Of a stretch of DNA of 64,000 bases, positions 61,601-64,000 are shown piece by piece (within the stretch, counting starts at the first letter, position 1; every line of letters starts with the position of its first letter). Below the pieces are notes generated by a model, which saw only the letters and a program-made list of their open reading frames with translations, searched no databases and had not been told where the DNA came from. The position numbers were made by a program, and so were the translations under genes. Source of the DNA: an uncultured Eubacteriales bacterium (lineage in GTDB: Bacteria; Bacillota; Clostridia; Peptostreptococcales; Anaerovoracaceae); assembly GCA_900545135.1 (NCBI GenBank), contig UQXL01000012.1, positions 8,212 through 72,211 of the forward strand. Direction: 5' to 3'.

Positions 61601-63226
61601 CTATTTCCACGAGCTCTTCAATCCAACTATCTCGTTGAATACAGGAGCGTCTTTCTCATGGAGCTTGGCGTCAGCCACGAAATATCCGTGTCTGAAGAAC
61701 TGGAATCTCTCGCCCTTTTCGGCCTCTGCTGCCTTTGCTTCTGCATAGGCTGTCGAAATTTTTACTGTTTCCGGATTGGAGGCCATTTCTCCCGCTTCGT
61801 TTTCTTTATACAGATAATCATACTGGCGGATGGTCACCGGCACGGCGTTTTTCGCGTCCACGAAGTGAATGGTGCCTTTTACCTTTCTTCCTTCGAAGCC
61901 GCTGCCGCTCCTGGTCTCAGGGTCGTAAGTGCAGTGTATCTCCTTGATGCTGCCGTCATCGTTTTTCACGAAATCCGTGCAAGTGATAAAATACGCGCCT
62001 TTCAGACGGACTTCATTTCCCGGGAAAAGTCTGAAATACTTCTTCGGCGGTTCCTCCATAAAGTCAGCTCCGTCAATCCAAAGCTCCCTGGAAAAAGACA
62101 CTTGTCTCGTGCCCATTTCAGGCACCTGGACGTTGTTTTCAATTTCGCAGAGTTCCGTCTTATCCTCAGGATAGTTGGTTATTATCACTTTGACAGGGTC
62201 AAAGACCACATTTCTGCTTTCGACCTTTTCCTTGAGATCTTCTCTGACGCAGTGTTCAAGCAGTGATATGTCGACGGTGCTGTTGGCTTTAGCAACTCCT
62301 ATGGCTTCGCAGAAATTTCTGACCGCTTCCGGAGTATATCCTCTTCTTCTTATTCCTGCTATCGTCGGCATGCGCGGATCGTCCCAGCCTTCGACGACGC
62401 CCTCTTCGACCATGGCTTTGAGATACCTCTTGGACATCACGGTATTGGTCAAATTCAGTCTGGCGAACTCTATCTGCTGCGGCGGAGCCGACCACCAACC
62501 CACTTCCTTTAAAACCCAGTCGTATAAAGGTCTGTGGTCTTCAAACTCCAGCGTGCAGATGGAATGTGTGATTCCTTCTATGGCGTCTTCTATCGGGTGG
62601 GCAAAATCGTACATCGGATATATGCACCATTTATCTTTGGTGTTATGGTGCGAAACATGGGCTATCCTGTATATTATAGGGTCTCTCATGTTGATGTTGG
62701 GCGAGGCCATGTCTATCTTGGCTCTCAGCACTTTCTCGCCGTCTTTATATTTGCCCTCTTTCATTTCCTCAAACAGCCTGAGGTTTTCTTCCACACTCCT
62801 GTTTCTGTAAGGGCTTTCCTTTCCCGGCTCCTTGAGAGTTCCTCTGTATTCCTTGATTTCGTCTCCGTTCAGATCGCAGACGAAAGCTTTTCCTTTTTTG
62901 ATGAGCTCGACTGCAGCCTCATACATCGTATCAAAATAGTCTGAGGCCCACAGTCTTTTGTCCCACTGGAATCCCAGCCATCTTACGTCTTCTTCTATGG
63001 AGTCGACGTATTCCACATCTTCTTTCACCGGATTGGTGTCGTCATATCTCAAGTTGCACTTGCCGCCGTATTTGGCTGCCGTGGAAAAGTTCAGGCATAT
63101 GGATTTGGCATGCCCTATATGCAGATAGCCGTTGGGTTCCGGCGGAAAACGGGTGCACACCTTGTCTCCGTATTTTTTTGTTTCTAAGTCTTTCTCAATG
63201 ATGTCATGAATGAAATTGTCAGCCAT
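61601..63226 (-). CDS. glnS: Glutaminyl-tRNA synthetase
   Basis: 541 residues. Class I synthetase motifs: FPPEPNGYLHIGHAKSICLN (HIGH) and NTVMSKRYL (KMSKS equivalent), plus YDDTNPVKEDVEYVDSI and the C-terminal anticodon-binding beta-barrels (about 335-530). Its resemblance is to bacterial GlnRS rather than a glutamate enzyme. GlnRS is not universal in Gram-positives, many of which use GatCAB instead. No T-box leader was seen upstream. AGGAATG-type start context (ATTCCTCC complement) precedes the ATG at 63226. Confidence 0.94.
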   Translation of the reverse strand: MADNFIHDIIEKDLETKKYGDKVCTRFPPEPNGYLHIGHAKSICLNFSTAAKYGGKCNLRYDDTNPVKEDVEYVDSIEEDVRWLGFQWDKRLWASDYFDTMYEAAVELIKKGKAFVCDLNGDEIKEYRGTLKEPGKESPYRNRSVEENLRLFEEMKEGKYKDGEKVLRAKIDMASPNINMRDPIIYRIAHVSHHNTKDKWCIYPMYDFAHPIEDAIEGITHSICTLEFEDHRPLYDWVLKEVGWWSAPPQQIEFARLNLTNTVMSKRYLKAMVEEGVVEGWDDPRMPTIAGIRRRGYTPEAVRNFCEAIGVAKANSTVDISLLEHCVREDLKEKVESRNVVFDPVKVIITNYPEDKTELCEIENNVQVPEMGTRQVSFSRELWIDGADFMEEPPKKYFRLFPGNEVRLKGAYFITCTDFVKNDDGSIKEIHCTYDPETRSGSGFEGRKVKGTIHFVDAKNAVPVTIRQYDYLYKENEAGEMASNPETVKISTAYAEAKAAEAEKGERFQFFRHGYFVADAKLHEKDAPVFNEIVGLKSSWK

Positions 63227-63690
63227 TACATTCCTCCAGATATATTTATATTTTTTATATGATTATCAATCGACATCGCACGCTATCGCGTACTATTGTG
63301 CGCGGGTGCACGGCGATGTTATATTCCTTTTCGATGCGTTTTATATACCATTTTATATGCCTCTCCGCGTGGGGCTTTTCTGCGCCACCGTCTTCTATGC
63401 GACTCTCTTGCGGTTTCTATACGGCTTTTTCTGCGCGTGGGAACTTCTTTGCCTGCGCGCCGGAAAAACTGATCCGAAAACTGTTTCGGGCGCGGCTTCG
63501 CTGCGATTTCCATATGACTTCTTCGATGCGACTTCGCAGAGGTTTTTCCATGTCCTTTATGTCTCTCATCTGTGTCTTCGAGGAAAGTTCTTCTGGGCAT
63601 TCTCTTCTATCGTTTTTGGCACATTTCCGCGGACGGCTTCTACGCGTGCCTTCTGTCATTTTCGACGCATTTCCGCGGACAGCTTCTACA
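63227..63690. other. Gene-free segment upstream of glnS
   Basis: No credible gene. Overlapping short frames in several phases are Cys/Arg/Phe-rich and lack ribosome sites. CATTTCCGCGGAC-GCTTCTA-type text occurs twice (about 63619 and 63669). Confidence 0.5.
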
Positions 63691-63800
63691 CATCTTACGG
63701 CGGGCACTTTATGTGCGATGGCACACTCCTCACGGCGAACACCTTATGTGCGGCGGCACACTCCTCACGGCGAACACCTTATGTGCGGCGGTGAGCATCT
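63691..63800. repeat. 35-bp tandem repeats
   Basis: ATGTGCGRYGGCACACTCC starts at 63711 and 63746, and ATGTGCGGCGG again at 63781, a 35-bp period. The two full copies differ at two bases and a degenerate further copy lies to the left. Confidence 0.9.
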
Positions 63801-63868
63801 TACGGAAAATAGCTTGTGGCATGCATCTTGCGGCGAACACCGCAGTCTGTAAACTATTTAAAATATGT

Positions 63869-63992
63869 AATGTTGTAGAATTCTATATTTTTATCGTATT
63901 TTACAACATTCCCTATATTAAAACGCCTCTGACATATATTAAATCGAAGCAATGTTGCAAAAAATTCTGAATTTCTCAAATTATACAACATA
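63869..63992. repeat. Two ~42-bp palindromes of the 16-kb array family
   Basis: 63869-63910 (AATGTTGTAGAATT ... ACAACATT) and 63951-63992 (AATGTTGCAA ... TACAACAT) have the same ends and length as the units at 16081-16797. Unit spacing is 82 bp with a 40-bp gap, as in the left half of that array. The window edge cuts off any further copies. Confidence 0.87.
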
Positions 63993-64000
63993 AATCCGAA

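Noticed and set aside
63227..63690. T-box leader of glnS
   Set aside because: No T-box sequence or following terminator was found on the minus strand.
63210..63970. Several coding frames on both strands near the right edge
   Set aside because: They overlap each other, have Cys/Arg/Phe-rich composition, run through tandem repeats and palindromes and have no ribosome sites.

Overview
The window reads as a chromosome segment of an anaerobic, amino-acid-fermenting member of the Bacillota (class Clostridia). The evidence is a lysine-fermentation locus (kdd, kal) under sigma-54 control, a desulfoferrodoxin, a TM1266-type hydrogenase-system regulator protein, CIRCE/HrcA-type heat-shock control, ScpAB, a PhoB/PhoR-Pst operon of Gram-positive layout and AGGAGG ribosome sites. 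A family such as Anaerovoracaceae is a guess, not shown by the sequence. Nearly all genes lie on the minus strand. No rRNA, tRNA, CRISPR array, insertion sequence or prophage was seen.

Layout. 1-3600: 5' part of kdd (minus), a sigma-54 activator whose sensor domain is itself a KDD-like dehydrogenase, and divergent kal; both kdd and kal have near-perfect -24/-12 promoters and share a GAACC-N6-GGTTC palindrome. 3600-5860: a two-copy structured repeat, a C39-like secreted protein and a lipoprotein. 5890-15750: housekeeping genes (rluB, FAD oxidoreductase, mnmM, 2Fe-2S electron-transfer protein, D-Ala-D-Ala carboxypeptidase, scpBA, EamA transporter, mtnA, J-like membrane protein). 15750-17480: gene-free, with an array of about 42-bp imperfect palindromes. 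17480-25250: PhzF protein, CIRCE-hsp20, PepV-like dipeptidase, a DUF917/NCS1/PucR cluster, desulfoferrodoxin. 25310-31760: pstSCAB-phoU-phoB-phoR, in which PstS is circularly permuted. 32200-34890: a TetM/EF-G-like GTPase fused to a NYN (YacP/Rae1-like) nuclease domain. 35000-43160: type I restriction-modification operon with an extra half-S gene and an inserted DUF4143 ATPase. 43470-51830: MerR regulator, amidohydrolase with TAXI-TRAP transporter, lactate permease with divergent LysR regulator. 52000-53960: frameshifted secreted protein, small membrane protein, ParE/Phd toxin-antitoxin pair. 53960-63230: fused ABC importer and its binding lipoprotein, TM1266 protein, glycosyl-phosphate transferase, dCMP deaminase, truA, yhbY, A24 prepilin peptidase, AIM24 protein, glnS. 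63230-64000: gene-free, with 35-bp tandem repeats and two further copies of the 42-bp palindrome.

How parts work together. Lysine fermentation appears to be controlled by a regulator derived from one of the pathway's own enzymes. Phosphate uptake and its two-component control form one operon. The amidohydrolase sits with a TRAP importer, and the NCS1 permease with a DUF917 protein and a PucR regulator, suggesting two dedicated uptake-and-breakdown units of unknown substrate. The most unusual items are the palindrome arrays, the KDD-domain activator with its candidate operators, the permuted PstS, and the GTPase-nuclease fusion.
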